Positions 39,402-49,314 of a stretch of 64,000 bases of DNA are shown one piece after another. The notes under the pieces are model-generated. The model did not search any database and was not told the origin of the DNA. It was given only the letters and a program-made list of their open reading frames with translations. The stretch's first letter is position 1; each line of letters begins with the position of its first letter. This DNA comes from Ostreococcus lucimarinus CCE9901 (Eukaryota > Chlorophyta > Mamiellophyceae > Mamiellales > Bathycoccaceae): positions 248,001 through 312,000 of the forward strand of contig NC_009360.1 of assembly GCF_000092065.1 (NCBI RefSeq), read 5' to 3'. A program made the position numbers and the translations under genes.

Positions 39402-39827
39402 TCAGTCGCCCAGCGCGTCCAATTTCGCTTGAATATCCGCCCTTCGTCGCCTCGCCTGCCTCCCCCATCCCGACGCCATCGATAATTCATACCTCAGCGT
39501 CTCTCGATCCCTCTCCCGCTCTCTCTGAGCCTTCCCATCCCGCACCATTCCGAGCGCGCTCGCCAACCCGCTCGCGACGCCCGCCACCGCCCCCGCGCCG
39601 AGCGCGAACACCAGCCCCCCGCCCGCCGCCGCCGCCACCAGCCCGCTCACCGCTCGAAACACCGACAATTCTTCCATCTGTTCCGCCTCGCGCGCCATCT
39701 CCTCCGCCGTCGCGCGCGTCTTTCGCGTCTTGTCCCCGTCGAACGCGCTCAATTGCATCGACCGCGCGGGCGCGCCGCGCGTCGTTCGCGCGCGCTCGCG
39801 CGCCGCGCGCGCCGCGCGTCGGAGCAT
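39402..39827 (-). CDS. Unknown small protein with Gly/Ala-rich hydrophobic segment
   Basis: The ATG at 39827 gives 141 residues: a basic, Ala/Arg-rich start that could target mitochondrion or plastid, an acidic helix (AEEMAREAEQMEELSVF), a glycine/alanine-rich hydrophobic stretch (about 65-95, GLVAAAAGGGLVFALGAGAV) and a charged C-terminal helix ending RADIQAKLDALGD. No family recognised; a single-pass or hairpin membrane protein is likely. The frame stays open far upstream, but that part is antisense to the phosphatase gene. It shares a 103-base divergent gap with the FHA-PP2C gene. Confidence 0.6.
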   Translation of the reverse strand: MLRRAARAARERARTTRGAPARSMQLSAFDGDKTRKTRATAEEMAREAEQMEELSVFRAVSGLVAAAAGGGLVFALGAGAVAGVASGLASALGMVRDGKAQRERERDRETLRYELSMASGWGRQARRRRADIQAKLDALGD

Positions 39828-39930
39828 CGTCGCCGCGCCGTCGCCGCGCCGCGCCGTCGTCGCGTCGCGCGCGCCGGTCTGACGCCGCGCCGTCGCATCG
39901 ATTCGACGCGTCAATTCGCGTCGCGCCCCG

Positions 39931-41652
39931 ATGGGCCGCGCGCGGCGCCAGGCCGCGCAGCGCGCGTTCGATCGCGAGCGCGACGATCGCGCCGCGCGCC
40001 GCGCCGACGACGACGCGCGATCGACGCCCGAGGCGCGCGCGCGGGAGGGTAAGGGTCGACGCGTCGGCGCAACGAACTCGAGCGCAATCGTCGTCGCGCT
40101 GGGCGTCGTCGCGGCGCTCGCGTGGAGGAAAGCGCGCGCGCGCGCGGCGAAAACCGACGGCGACGACGCGAGCGATCGATCGGCGCGCGGCGCGGCGGCG
40201 ACGAAGGACGGGGCGAGGAAACGGTTGTCGTTCTCGGGGTCCTCGGTCGCGAGCGCGGCGGACGCGGCGGCGACGACGGACGCGACGATCGAGAGAGACG
40301 AGGGCGAGCGAGGGGAAAACGCGCGCGTGGAAACGGTTGAGAATGAAAAGGCGCGACCGGCGGCGCGAGCGGTCGAGGAGAAGACGGTGGATTCGGGGGA
40401 GGTGCCCAGGCCCGCGACGCCGCCGCGCGCAACGGAGCGATCGACGAGGTCGACGCCCGGGTCGCCGGCGTCTCGACCGGCTTTGAAACTGGAGGTCGAG
40501 ACCGGTGCGAGTCGAGGAGCGACGTACGTGGCGTCGCTCGGGATGGATGAGTTCACCATAGGGCGCGGTAGGATGAATGGATTCGTCGTGGAGAGCTCGG
40601 AGGTTTCGACCGTGCACGCCAAGGTGAGATGGAACGGCGTGGCGTGGACGATGCGGGATCTAGGTTCGCTGAATGGCACGCGCGTGAACGGAATGACGAT
40701 ATCAGAGTCAGTGCGCACGCCCGGAGGGTGGCGAAAAATCACGCACGGTGATGTCATCAAGCTGGGCGAGCGAGACTCGAGTCCGCGAGTATCCGTACAC
40801 TTTTTCAGAGACGTCTCGATCGAGGCGAACGCGGCGCTGGCGTTACAAGCAGTCGTTCGCGCCGAAGGATCGAAGCCTATGAAGTCAGAGGATCGAATTC
40901 TTGTGGAATGCCCTCTGCGCGGGAACCCATCCGTGGGGTTATTTTGCGTTTTCGACGGGCACGGCGGGCAAGAAGCCGCGGAGCGCGCGAGGCAGCTCTT
41001 TCCGGAGGTGCTCGCGCGACGCTTGGGAGGTAAGGTTCCCGGCGGCGAGGGCGCAAGAGAACTTTTGGAGGCAGCTTTCATAGAAAGCGACGAAACAATG
41101 GCGGTAGAGTACGAAGGGTGCACGGCAAGCGTCGTATTAGTGTGGAAGAATGAGAAAACCGGTGGGTTGATGGTGCAAGCCGCAAACGTGGGTGATTCGA
41201 GTGTTGCCCTCGGTCGAGTGCCCGTACCGAAAGGACAGCACCACGGTGCAAGATATCTCACGCCCGAACACAAAGTGCGCCATGAAGAGGAGAAGAATCG
41301 TCTCAATGAAGCCGGCGCTGATTTACCACCTGAGGCTACTCGACTTTACGGCTTGGCGTTATCTCGCGCTCTCGGCGATAAATTCCTAAAGGATCAAAAG
41401 GTCGGCCTCATCGCGCACCCGTTCGTGAGTGAAGTGCTGCACATCGAAGGTAATTCGAACGACAGCGTGCTGACGATAGCGAGCGACGGGATATGGGATG
41501 TTCTCACTCCGAAAGATGTTTACGACACCATGCACGAGGCTGACGGTTGCTTACACACGTCGTGTCAAAGTTTAATCCTCAATGCGCGCCGCCGAAGAAG
41601 CGTCGACGATATAAGTATCGTCACTGTACGCTTGAGTCTCGAATCTACTTAG
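39931..41652 (+). CDS. FHA-domain protein phosphatase 2C, KAPP-like
   Basis: 573 residues: a membrane anchor at about 49-65 (SSAIVVALGVVAALAW), a variable linker, an FHA domain at about 185-285 (FTIGRGRMNGFV, VSTVHAKVRW, GSLNGTRVNG) and a PP2C domain from about 325 (FCVFDGHGGQEAAE, AANVGDSSVAL, LSRALGDKF, ASDGIWDVL, VDDISIVTV). The aspartates for metal binding are present. Anchor-FHA-PP2C is the architecture of plant kinase-associated protein phosphatase, which binds phosphorylated receptor kinases. The 3' end is 34 bases from the cytosolic RPE stop. Confidence 0.93.
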   Translation: MGRARRQAAQRAFDRERDDRAARRADDDARSTPEARAREGKGRRVGATNSSAIVVALGVVAALAWRKARARAAKTDGDDASDRSARGAAATKDGARKRLSFSGSSVASAADAAATTDATIERDEGERGENARVETVENEKARPAARAVEEKTVDSGEVPRPATPPRATERSTRSTPGSPASRPALKLEVETGASRGATYVASLGMDEFTIGRGRMNGFVVESSEVSTVHAKVRWNGVAWTMRDLGSLNGTRVNGMTISESVRTPGGWRKITHGDVIKLGERDSSPRVSVHFFRDVSIEANAALALQAVVRAEGSKPMKSEDRILVECPLRGNPSVGLFCVFDGHGGQEAAERARQLFPEVLARRLGGKVPGGEGARELLEAAFIESDETMAVEYEGCTASVVLVWKNEKTGGLMVQAANVGDSSVALGRVPVPKGQHHGARYLTPEHKVRHEEEKNRLNEAGADLPPEATRLYGLALSRALGDKFLKDQKVGLIAHPFVSEVLHIEGNSNDSVLTIASDGIWDVLTPKDVYDTMHEADGCLHTSCQSLILNARRRRSVDDISIVTVRLSLEST

Positions 41653-41686
41653 GCGTGAGTCTAGGAACTTGTATTGAAATGTTCTT

Positions 41687-42382
41687 TTACAACGAATTGT
41701 ACTTTTGCACCCCCTCTCTGAGCACGTCAATCGCCTTCGTCCAGTCATCGCTTCCGAACACACTGCTACCCGCGACGATCACGTTTGCCCCCGCTTCCGC
41801 CGCGGCATCAATCGTGCTCGCCGATAATCCACCGTCGACTTGAATCTTCAACTTTGGAAACCGCTCTCGCAACCGCTTCACCTTTTCGCAGCACTCCGGA
41901 TTGAATTTCTGTCCCCCAAAGCCCGGTTCAACAGTCATCACGAGTACCATATCGCACAAACCCTTCTCAACGCTCGAATGTACCACATCTACCGCCGTTC
42001 CTGGCTTGATGGCGATCCCAACCTCCATTCCAGCCTTTCGAACTTCCTCGCACGCGCGTTCGACGCCGGCGTCCCCGTCGCACGCCTCGGCGTGAAACGT
42101 AAACATGTTCGTCTTCGCCTTGGCCATGGGCTCGATGTAGTCCAGCGGATTCGTCACCATCAGATGCACGTCGAAGTACGCGTCCGGGACGTGCGGGCGC
42201 AGCGACGTGAGCACGGGCGCGCCGAACGTCAAGTTCGGGACAAAGTGACCATCCATGACGTCCAGGTGCAACCAGTCGGCGCCGCACGCGATAACCTTGC
42301 GCGATTCGTCCGCCATGCGGGCGAAATCGCAGCTCAGTAAACTCGGGGAGATGACGGGCGCGTTGGCGTACGGCGTTGACAT
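41687..42382 (-). CDS. RPE: Ribulose-phosphate 3-epimerase, cytosolic isoform
   Basis: 231 residues from the ATG at 42382 (MSTPYANAPVISPSLLSCDF); the frame upstream starts only with TTG and is ignored. Motifs match the family: HLDVMDGHFVPNLTFG, FDVHLMVTNPLDYI, HAEACDGD, VMTVEPGFGGQKF, VDGGLSAST. With no presequence it is the cytosolic enzyme of the pentose phosphate pathway. It differs widely in sequence from the plastid copy at 26457-27254, so it is not a recent duplicate. Confidence 0.95.
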   Translation of the reverse strand: MSTPYANAPVISPSLLSCDFARMADESRKVIACGADWLHLDVMDGHFVPNLTFGAPVLTSLRPHVPDAYFDVHLMVTNPLDYIEPMAKAKTNMFTFHAEACDGDAGVERACEEVRKAGMEVGIAIKPGTAVDVVHSSVEKGLCDMVLVMTVEPGFGGQKFNPECCEKVKRLRERFPKLKIQVDGGLSASTIDAAAEAGANVIVAGSSVFGSDDWTKAIDVLREGVQKYNSL

Positions 42383-42521
42383 GACGACGGCGTGAGGTTG
42401 TGACGCGCTCACGCGGAGAAGTTGGTTTAAAAGTGTCGACGCCGCGAGCGACGCCAAAAAGAATATCAATGATCGCCAGCTAGGCTAAGGAATGACGACG
42501 CTACGCGCGAATCGCACCGAC

Positions 42522-43212
42522 TCACGCGATGTCTAATCGAGATCTATCTAAAAAGTTCGGATCGCGACGGAACCGGTTTTGGAATTTATCAAACCAACGC
42601 GTGAGGATGTTCACGGGAACGACCATTCGGTCGTTCGAGCTGCCTTCGCATTGAAAGCTCTGCATGAACCGAAACAAATCCTCCGCCACGCGTTTCGCGA
42701 ATGTTTCTTTGTGTTGAACCAGCGCCGCTTCCTTTTCTAACGCCGACGCCAGCGGTTCGACGCTCACGCCGACCGCGGCGGTTGGATGCGCCCGCCCGGT
42801 GGCTTCGTCCACCGGCCAACGCAGCGTGAACACGTCGCTCGGTTTAGCGTTGGCCACGCATCCGCAGTACTCCCAAGGCGCGTCTCCGGCTTTTATGTAC
42901 ATGCACAGCGCGCTATTATCATCGAGCACTGCGTTCATCGAGCGCGAAACGCGCGCGTCGTCAGTCCGTCGTCCTCCCCGCGTCGCGCGTTCGCCTCGTC
43001 GCCCCGCCCGCGCCCGCGCCTCCGGTCGCCTCGCTCGCGAATCGCCACTCACGCCGCTGCGAAGGCATGAAAAAGCACACTTCCCGACACTCGTCGTGCG
43101 CGAATCCCGCGTTCGTGAGATCCAGCGTCCAGGACGCGCCGTTTTCGACGCAGACGAAACTCTCCGAAGCCACCACGCACGACTTCTTCGCGAACACCGC
43201 GCCGAAGAGCAT
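42522..43212 (-). CDS. Hikeshi / OPI10-like Hsp70 nuclear import carrier, two exons
   Basis: Exon 1 43212-43053 (MLFGAVFAKKSCVVASE ... CFFMPSQR) and exon 2 42928-42522 (LLDDNSALCMYIKAGDAPWEY onward) join within a codon to give 188 residues, close to the family's length of about 197. The intron has donor GTGAGT and ACTGAC about 32 bases before the acceptor. Conserved features are the acidic start of the beta domain, YCGCVANAKPSDVF, VGVSVEP and the C-terminal VPVNILTRWFDKFQNRF. Hikeshi carries Hsp70 into the nucleus under heat stress in animals and plants. Confidence 0.9.
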
Positions 43213-43237
43213 CGTCCTCGGCGCGCGTCGACCGTCC

Positions 43238-43263
43238 GCGCGCGTCGAGCGATCGACGCGCGC
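43238..43263. repeat. Perfect 11-bp hairpin in the divergent Hikeshi/DUF393 gap
   Basis: Arms 43238-43248 and 43253-43263 are exact inverted copies around a GCGA loop. The arms are CG-rich, so chance formation is likelier than for the longer hairpins. Confidence 0.6.
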
Positions 43264-43372
43264 CGCTCACGCGCGCGCTCGAGCGATGCTCTTCGGCGAT
43301 CGACGCGCGCGCGTCGAGGAGTGACGACGCGGGCGCCGCGAGTCGTCCCGCACATCGCGACGCGTCGTCGTC

Positions 43373-44023
43373 ATGCACCGCGCCGCCGCCGCCCTGCGCG
43401 TCGTCGCGCCTCGAGTCGCGACTCGAGTCGCGCGCGACGCCCGCGCGCCGTCTCGCGCGGCGCACCGCGTCGCGCCCGCGTCGTCGAGCGCGGCGAACGC
43501 GTCGACGCGATCGTGGGAGTTTCGTCTGCTGTACGACGGCGCGTGCCCGCTGTGCGTGCGCGAGGTGGAGATGCTGCGCGCGAAAGACGGCGGGAAAGGG
43601 AACCTGGATCTGGTGGACATCGCGAGCGATGATTACGACGCGAAGGAGAACGCGGGGATCGAGTACGCGGAGGCGATGAAGACGATTCACGGGCTGGACG
43701 CGGCGAATAACGTGTACACGGGGGTGGAGGTGTTCGAAAAGGCGTACAAAGCGGTCGGATTGGGGTACGTGTACGCGTTCACCAAGGTGCCGTTTTTGCT
43801 GAACGCGGCGAACAAGGTGTACGACGTGTGGGCAAAGTATCGATTGAACGTGACGTCGAGGGGGTCGCTCGCGGAACACCTGGCGGCGCGCAAGGCGCGC
43901 ATGGATGGGAAAAATTGTGACGCGTGCGAGATTAACTTCGAGACGGACGGGAGCCAGTGTGACGATGGGACGTTGTACCTCTGCGAGACGGACGAGGAAG
44001 AGGCGAAGACTGCGTCGAAGTGA
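43373..44023 (+). CDS. DUF393 (DCC family) thiol-disulfide oxidoreductase-like protein
   Basis: 216 residues. An organellar presequence of about 45 residues precedes the DCC signature LLYDGACPLCVREVEML with its CxxC pair. The middle region (GIEYAEAMKTIHGLDA, GVEVFEKAYKAVG) follows the family fold, a thioredoxin-like domain with no established substrate. The C-terminus adds cysteines (NCDACEINF, YLCETDEEE). It is divergent from Hikeshi and convergent with TrpRS. Confidence 0.9.
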   Translation: MHRAAAALRVVAPRVATRVARDARAPSRAAHRVAPASSSAANASTRSWEFRLLYDGACPLCVREVEMLRAKDGGKGNLDLVDIASDDYDAKENAGIEYAEAMKTIHGLDAANNVYTGVEVFEKAYKAVGLGYVYAFTKVPFLLNAANKVYDVWAKYRLNVTSRGSLAEHLAARKARMDGKNCDACEINFETDGSQCDDGTLYLCETDEEEAKTASK

Positions 44024-44138
44024 GCGGCCGGCGAGACGTCTCGTACGCTCCGACTGCTTGTCGCGCAACTACGCTGTACGAAAACGCTGTACCATGGAGA
44101 ATGATATTTGTTGTTGAATATGAATATTGATTGCTTCA

Positions 44139-45593
44139 CTATTGCGCCTGACCTGCTGCCTTGGCGGCTTCTTTCGCTCGCTTCTTTTCCGCGATTTGTT
44201 GCTCCTTGAGCAACTTCTTTTGCTGCGACTTGGACATTTGTCCACCATCTTCGCCCGTTTGCGCCTTGTCTTGCTCCTTCTTCACCGAGCCCGTATCCTC
44301 GGGCGCACCGATCGCGATTCCAGGCTTGGTGTTCGCGATTGTCGCTTCGTCCAAGGCGCCGGCGACATCGCCCATGTCGCCGAAAAGGGACGCAAAGACG
44401 CGAGGCTTCGTCGACATGAACTCGTCAATCATCGCATCCGTCACCTTTGCTCTCGCGTCTTGGTGCCCTTGGCAAATCGGCACCAACGTTTCGATAAGCT
44501 TTGCCTTAATTTCTCCACTCAACATCCTGCCGCTACTGTACTCTTCGCCGATCTCAGCCAGCGCTTGGTCGTCGTCGAGGAAGAAGTTTAGCCACTTCCA
44601 GCTAATATCCGTGTCTAAATTGCCACCAAGACGCCTGTGATCCTCCACCGTGAGCTGACCACCGCTGAAAGCGTACTTGTTCACCTTGGTTTTAATTTCC
44701 TTCGGCGTGTCCGTGACGTAAATGGCGCTCGTGGCATCCGAAGCGCTCATCTTTCCGCTCTCGCCCTTCAACGCCGGGAAGAATCGAGACTCAATCAACG
44801 CCGGCTTGTAGCCACCGATGCGCGGCGCGACGTCGCGCGTCATTCGGAAATACGGATCTTGATCGATCGCACACGGAATCAAGCACCGCAAGCTCGTCTT
44901 GCTCTCGCCGAACATGTGTGGAAAGCAATCCGGAAAGCTCGGCGCCGCTTGCGTCGGCGGAAATCCAACCTGCCCAATATTCGACTCACCCGTGAATCCG
45001 AAGATCCCTTTCACTTGATTCAGCGTCACGCATTTCGCGATCTTCATCATATTCTTATAAAACGGCGTCGACATGTACTGCACGTCTGAAAAGATGAACG
45101 TTCGCTTTGGATCGAATCCGCACGCGATGATATCCTTCGCGTTCTCCCTCGCCAACCTCCCGCACTCCTCCAGACTCAAATCCTTCCACAAAAACTTTTC
45201 ATCGTCCGTCAACTGAATCACCAACGGCACCTTGAACGCGTCTTGCAACCACTTCGTGAATTGAAACGGAATCAAGTGTCCCAAGTGCAACGACTCGCTC
45301 GACGGTCCGCGTCCCGTGTACAGATAAAACTTTTCACCCCTCTCGTACGCGTCCAGGATCAAATCCAGCTCGCGATGCGCGAAGAACATCCCTCGTCGCA
45401 GGAACGGATGCGCCTTTCGTCCCGTGACGCGCTCGACGCGCTCGATCATCTCCCGGTCGATCGTCGAGCATCCAAAGTCGCGCACGAGTTTGTCGTAATC
45501 GATGCCGCCGCCGTCTTTTCCCTCGACGTCCCACGGCGTGACGACCTGCTCCGTCGCCGTCGTCTCGCGCGCGTCGTCCTCGACGTCCGTCAT
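44139..45593 (-). CDS. WRS1: Cytosolic tryptophanyl-tRNA synthetase
   Basis: 484 residues from the ATG at 45593. Class I motifs: [17 protein letters not shown] (HIGH-type) and SGKMSASD (KMSKS-type). Eukaryotic TrpRS blocks: [71 protein letters not shown]. The last 45 residues are a lysine-rich, charged extension ([15 protein letters not shown]) that may help tRNA or complex binding. It charges tRNA-Trp in the cytosol. Confidence 0.97.
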   Translation of the reverse strand: MTDVEDDARETTATEQVVTPWDVEGKDGGGIDYDKLVRDFGCSTIDREMIERVERVTGRKAHPFLRRGMFFAHRELDLILDAYERGEKFYLYTGRGPSSESLHLGHLIPFQFTKWLQDAFKVPLVIQLTDDEKFLWKDLSLEECGRLARENAKDIIACGFDPKRTFIFSDVQYMSTPFYKNMMKIAKCVTLNQVKGIFGFTGESNIGQVGFPPTQAAPSFPDCFPHMFGESKTSLRCLIPCAIDQDPYFRMTRDVAPRIGGYKPALIESRFFPALKGESGKMSASDATSAIYVTDTPKEIKTKVNKYAFSGGQLTVEDHRRLGGNLDTDISWKWLNFFLDDDQALAEIGEEYSSGRMLSGEIKAKLIETLVPICQGHQDARAKVTDAMIDEFMSTKPRVFASLFGDMGDVAGALDEATIANTKPGIAIGAPEDTGSVKKEQDKAQTGEDGGQMSKSQQKKLLKEQQIAEKKRAKEAAKAAGQAQ

Positions 45594-45726
45594 CGCGTCA
45601 CCGCTCGCGCGCCGTCGACCGCGTCGCGCTCTGTCGACCGCGCGCCGTCGTTCCATCGCGTCGTTCGCGCCGTCGGCGTCGCGCGATCGTCCCGGCACTC
45701 CGCGCCTCGGCGCCGTCGAGGCCGCG

Positions 45727-46080
45727 ATGAAGGAGCTCGTCGGGCGCGTGGCGTCGAATAAGATGATGAAGACGGTCACCGTCGTCGTCGAGCGGTTGTT
45801 CAGGCACCCGCGGTTCAAGCGCTACGTCAGGGCGAGGAAAAAGTACGCGGCGCACGACGAGGAGAATCGATGCAACCCGGGGGATTTGGTGCGGCTGCGA
45901 CACTCGAGACCGCTGAGCAAGACGAAGCGGTGGGTCGTGGACGAGATCGTGCGAAGAGAGCGGCAGTTCGATCGGGAGGCGGTGAACGCGGCGGTGAAGG
46001 AGCGGGTGGTGGCGGAGAAGCGAGCGAGGGCGAACGCGGAGAGAGGGTTCGCGGGCGCGGCGGCGGAGAGCGAGATTTAG
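45727..46080 (+). CDS. Mitochondrial-type 30S ribosomal protein S17 (uS17m)
   Basis: 117 residues starting [19 protein letters not shown], close to plant mitochondrial S17, which likewise begins directly with the mature sequence. Further motifs: [20 protein letters not shown] and [14 protein letters not shown]. The C-terminal helix is longer and basic. It binds 16S-type rRNA in the organelle small subunit. It is a paralogue by fold of cytosolic RPS11 at 8126-8917. Divergent from TrpRS (133 bases). Confidence 0.9.
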   Translation: MKELVGRVASNKMMKTVTVVVERLFRHPRFKRYVRARKKYAAHDEENRCNPGDLVRLRHSRPLSKTKRWVVDEIVRRERQFDREAVNAAVKERVVAEKRARANAERGFAGAAAESEI

Positions 46081-46184
46081 CGTAAGTCGAGGTAGAGGCG
46101 CGCGCGCGATGTAATGAATGAAAGATCGATGTAGAGTGAATGATGACGCGATGCTTGCGTTACGCGCCGCTAATGGGTTTGGTG

Positions 46185-47921
46185 CTACGTCAAGTACACG
46201 ACGACGTCTTTGCGTCGCGCCATGCCGACGGGGAGGTGGGCGACGACGCGCGTGCCGTTTTCGAGAAACTCTTCGCTCTCGACGAATCCGGTTCGACGAA
46301 TTTCGCCGATTAAAGCGCCGCGTTCGTACGGTATGAGCATTTCGCATCGGCTCAACGTGCGCTTTTTGATGATTTCGACGATTTTGTCCTGGAGGGCGTC
46401 CAATCCTTCCCCCGTGAGCGTGCTGACGACGACGGCGCCGGCGTCTTCGGCGGCGATTTCGATTTCGAGACGTTCCTCTTCGTCGAGGACGTTGTCGATT
46501 TTATTCCACACCAGAAGCTGAGGGATTTCACCAGCGTCGAGTTCATCGAGAACGCTGTCCACCGTGCTCATGTGAGCCTCGGAGAGATCAGAGCTGATGT
46601 CGACGACGTGGAGAATCAACGACGACTCGAGAACTTCCTCGAGCGTCGCTCGAAACGCGGCGACGAGTTGCGTCGGGAGTTTTTGAATGAAACCGACCGT
46701 ATCCGTCATGAGCACCGTCATCCCATTCGCAAGTTCGAGGCGACGAGTCGTCGGATCGAGCGTCGCGAAGAGCTTGTCCTCCGCCAATACCTCCGCATTC
46801 GTCAATTTGTTGAGCAACGAACTTTTTCCGGCGTTTGTGTATCCAGCCAGCGAGACGATGGGCACACGCTCGGCCTTCCGTTTCTGTCTATACTGCTCGC
46901 GGTGCGTCCGCATGCTCTCGATCTTCGCGTTGAGTAACGACTTGCGCTCGCGCAACAAGCGCTTGTCGATCTCAATCTGTTTCTCCCCCATACCCTTCAC
47001 CGCCCCGCTTCCGCTCTGTCGCTCGAGATGACTCCACATCTTTGTCAGGCGCGGCATCTCGTACTCGAGCTGCGCCATCTCCACCTGCAGCTGACCTTCC
47101 GCGGTTTGCGCGCGCTGTGAAAATATATCCAGAATCAACGCCGTCCGATCGCAGATTCGCACTTTTGAACCGAGCTTACGCTCTAAATTTCGCGCTTGCT
47201 TCGGCGACAACTCGTCGTCGAAAATCACAATGTCCACCGCCGCGGCGTCTACGCGGAACCCGTTTCGCCTATCTCGACTTCTCTCCTCGTCCTCGTCTTC
47301 GTCCTCGTCATCCTCCCAAAATATCTCATCGTCTTCGTCGTCCTCGCGCTCGTCGTCGTCCTCTTCATCCGCCTCCATCGCCCGCGGCAATCCGCACATT
47401 TCGCGCAACTCGCCGATTTTCCCCGATCCCAAGTACGTCGCCGGCGCCGGCCCTCTCGCCAACCGCTGCGTCATCCGCCCCACCACCTCGCACCCCGCGG
47501 TGTTCACCAACCTCTCCAACTCATCCAGCGAGTCCTCCAGATCAAACTCTCCCGCGCTTTCGTACGATCGATTCTTCCCCGCGACGCCGACGACGACGAC
47601 GCGCTCGGGTCGCGCGTCCCACCCCCACAAATCTTCCCTCTCCCGTCCCGCGCCCACCGTCGCGTCCGTCGCGCTCGACGCGTCGATCGCCAGCGTCGTC
47701 CCTCGCGCGCCGTGTCGTCGCTCGATGATCTCCTCCCAGGACATTCCCGCGAGCGCGTCGTCGTCGTCGTCGTCGTCGTCGCCGAAAAAGCGCGCGTCGT
47801 CGCCATTCGCGCGCGCCGTCGCGTCGCGTCGCCGTCCGCGCGCGTCCCGTCGCGCCGGACGTCGACGGCGCGCTTCGGACGTCGTCGCCCGCGTCGCGCC
47901 GCGCGCGACGGCGCCGCGCAT
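46185..47921 (-). CDS. hflX: HflX-family ribosome-associated GTPase, organellar
   Basis: The ATG at 47921 gives 578 residues with an Arg-rich, transit-like start. The HflX N-terminal domain ([49 protein letters not shown]) leads to the signature [17 protein letters not shown], then the G domain: G1 [13 protein letters not shown]3 [14 protein letters not shown]4 NKID. A strongly acidic insert of about 35 residues ([17 protein letters not shown] and more) separates two N-domain motifs. HflX splits stalled ribosomes in bacteria; here it probably serves plastid or mitochondrial ribosomes. Confidence 0.95.
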   Translation of the reverse strand: MRGAVARGATRATTSEARRRRPARRDARGRRRDATARANGDDARFFGDDDDDDDDALAGMSWEEIIERRHGARGTTLAIDASSATDATVGAGREREDLWGWDARPERVVVVGVAGKNRSYESAGEFDLEDSLDELERLVNTAGCEVVGRMTQRLARGPAPATYLGSGKIGELREMCGLPRAMEADEEDDDEREDDEDDEIFWEDDEDEDEDEERSRDRRNGFRVDAAAVDIVIFDDELSPKQARNLERKLGSKVRICDRTALILDIFSQRAQTAEGQLQVEMAQLEYEMPRLTKMWSHLERQSGSGAVKGMGEKQIEIDKRLLRERKSLLNAKIESMRTHREQYRQKRKAERVPIVSLAGYTNAGKSSLLNKLTNAEVLAEDKLFATLDPTTRRLELANGMTVLMTDTVGFIQKLPTQLVAAFRATLEEVLESSLILHVVDISSDLSEAHMSTVDSVLDELDAGEIPQLLVWNKIDNVLDEEERLEIEIAAEDAGAVVVSTLTGEGLDALQDKIVEIIKKRTLSRCEMLIPYERGALIGEIRRTGFVESEEFLENGTRVVAHLPVGMARRKDVVVYLT

Positions 47922-47988
47922 CCCGCGTCGCGCCGCGTCGCCGCGTCGGCGAGTGACGGGCGGCCGACGCGCCGCACGTCGACGCGCG

Positions 47989-49161
47989 ATGGACGCGCGC
48001 GACGGGACGCGCGCGGACGACGACCGAAGCGCGCCGTCGACGTCCGACGCGCCTTCTTCGCGCGCGCGGTGGTCGGGCCTCGCGCTCGCGCAGGTCTGCG
48101 CCTTCGTCAACGCCGTCTCGGCCGCGTCGTCGACCGCGCTCGAGCGCGCGGGGGCGACGATGCCGGCGTGGCAGACGACGTTCGCGTACGCGCTCGTCGG
48201 GACGTGGTACGGGGGGCGGTTTTACGCGCGCGCGCGCGATGGGAAGGCGCGCGGGCGCGACGCGCGGCGACTGGGCGCGTACGCGGCGTGCGCGTTCGCG
48301 GACGTGCAGGCGAATTACTTCGTCACGCTGGCGTTTCGGTACACGTCGATGACGAGCGTGTCGCTGTTGGACAGCGCGACGATACCGTTCGCGATGGCGC
48401 TGTCGACGGCGTTTTTGGGGGCGAGGTACGCGAGGACGCACGCGGGCGGCGCGGCGATCGCGTTCGCGGGGCTGGCGGCGTTGGTGCTCGGCGACGCGTC
48501 GGCGGAGGCGACGGGGGGAGGGACGAACAGGGCGCTCGGGGACTTTTTAGCCATCTGCGCGGCGGCGATGTACGCGACGTCGAACGTGCTGGTGGAGGCG
48601 TTTCTGCGGGACGCGGACAAGGTGGAGATTTTGGCGCACGTCGGCGTGATGGGTTTCGCGATTAGCGGCGCGCAGTGCGCGTTATTAGAGGGGATGAAGA
48701 TCACCCAGCTCAAAGCTCTGGGAGCGATGGGCGTTGGCTTCTTCGCCACCTACGCGCTGTCGCTGTTCGTCCTGTACACCTTCGCCATGGACGTCCTCGA
48801 GCGGTGCGGCGCGTCGGCGTTCAACGTGAGCATGCTCGCGAGCGACGTGTGGAGCGTCATCCTTCGACTCATTTTCTTCGAAGGCTTCGCGTCTTTCTCC
48901 GCCGTCATCGCCTTTGGATTCGCGTTTTTGCTCGTCGCCGGTGGGATATGCGTGTTCGCCTACGCGGGCGACCCTTCGATCGACCCGTCGTCGTCGTCGT
49001 CGTCGCTCGAAATCGCCCCCGACGACGACGACGTCTCGTTCGTCGCGCGCGTTCGTCGATTCTTCATCCCCGACGCCCGGGCGAGGCCGTACGCACCGAT
49101 GCCCACGGACGACGCCCGCGCGTCAAACGTCGACGTCGAGCTGACTCCGATGCGCGAATAG
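47989..49161 (+). CDS. DMT-superfamily transporter, SLC35F-like
   Basis: 390 residues from the ATG at 47989, with a charged N-tail, then nine to ten hydrophobic helices and a Ser/Asp-rich C-tail. Motifs such as [27 protein letters not shown] and [12 protein letters not shown] match the SLC35F1/F2/F6 branch of drug/metabolite transporters. The substrate is not known; relatives are placed in the secretory or plasma membrane. The divergent gap to HflX is only 67 bases. Confidence 0.92.
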   Translation: MDARDGTRADDDRSAPSTSDAPSSRARWSGLALAQVCAFVNAVSAASSTALERAGATMPAWQTTFAYALVGTWYGGRFYARARDGKARGRDARRLGAYAACAFADVQANYFVTLAFRYTSMTSVSLLDSATIPFAMALSTAFLGARYARTHAGGAAIAFAGLAALVLGDASAEATGGGTNRALGDFLAICAAAMYATSNVLVEAFLRDADKVEILAHVGVMGFAISGAQCALLEGMKITQLKALGAMGVGFFATYALSLFVLYTFAMDVLERCGASAFNVSMLASDVWSVILRLIFFEGFASFSAVIAFGFAFLLVAGGICVFAYAGDPSIDPSSSSSSLEIAPDDDDVSFVARVRRFFIPDARARPYAPMPTDDARASNVDVELTPMRE

Positions 49162-49314
49162 CGACGATTGTGATTGTACCGTAGACTGTTTCGACTCGAC
49201 TCGGCGCGACGCCTCGAGCCAACCGACGTCGCGAGTCATCCATCTGATCGAACGATCGTCCCGCACACCGCCGCGTTCGGCGCGCGTTCGCGCCCATCTC
49301 GCGCGTCCGCGAAG

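Noticed and set aside
39828-41306. Open minus-strand frame that would extend the small 39402-39827 gene to 634 residues
   Set aside because: It is fully antisense to the well-supported FHA-PP2C gene and shows no domain; GC-rich codon structure keeps the opposite frame open.
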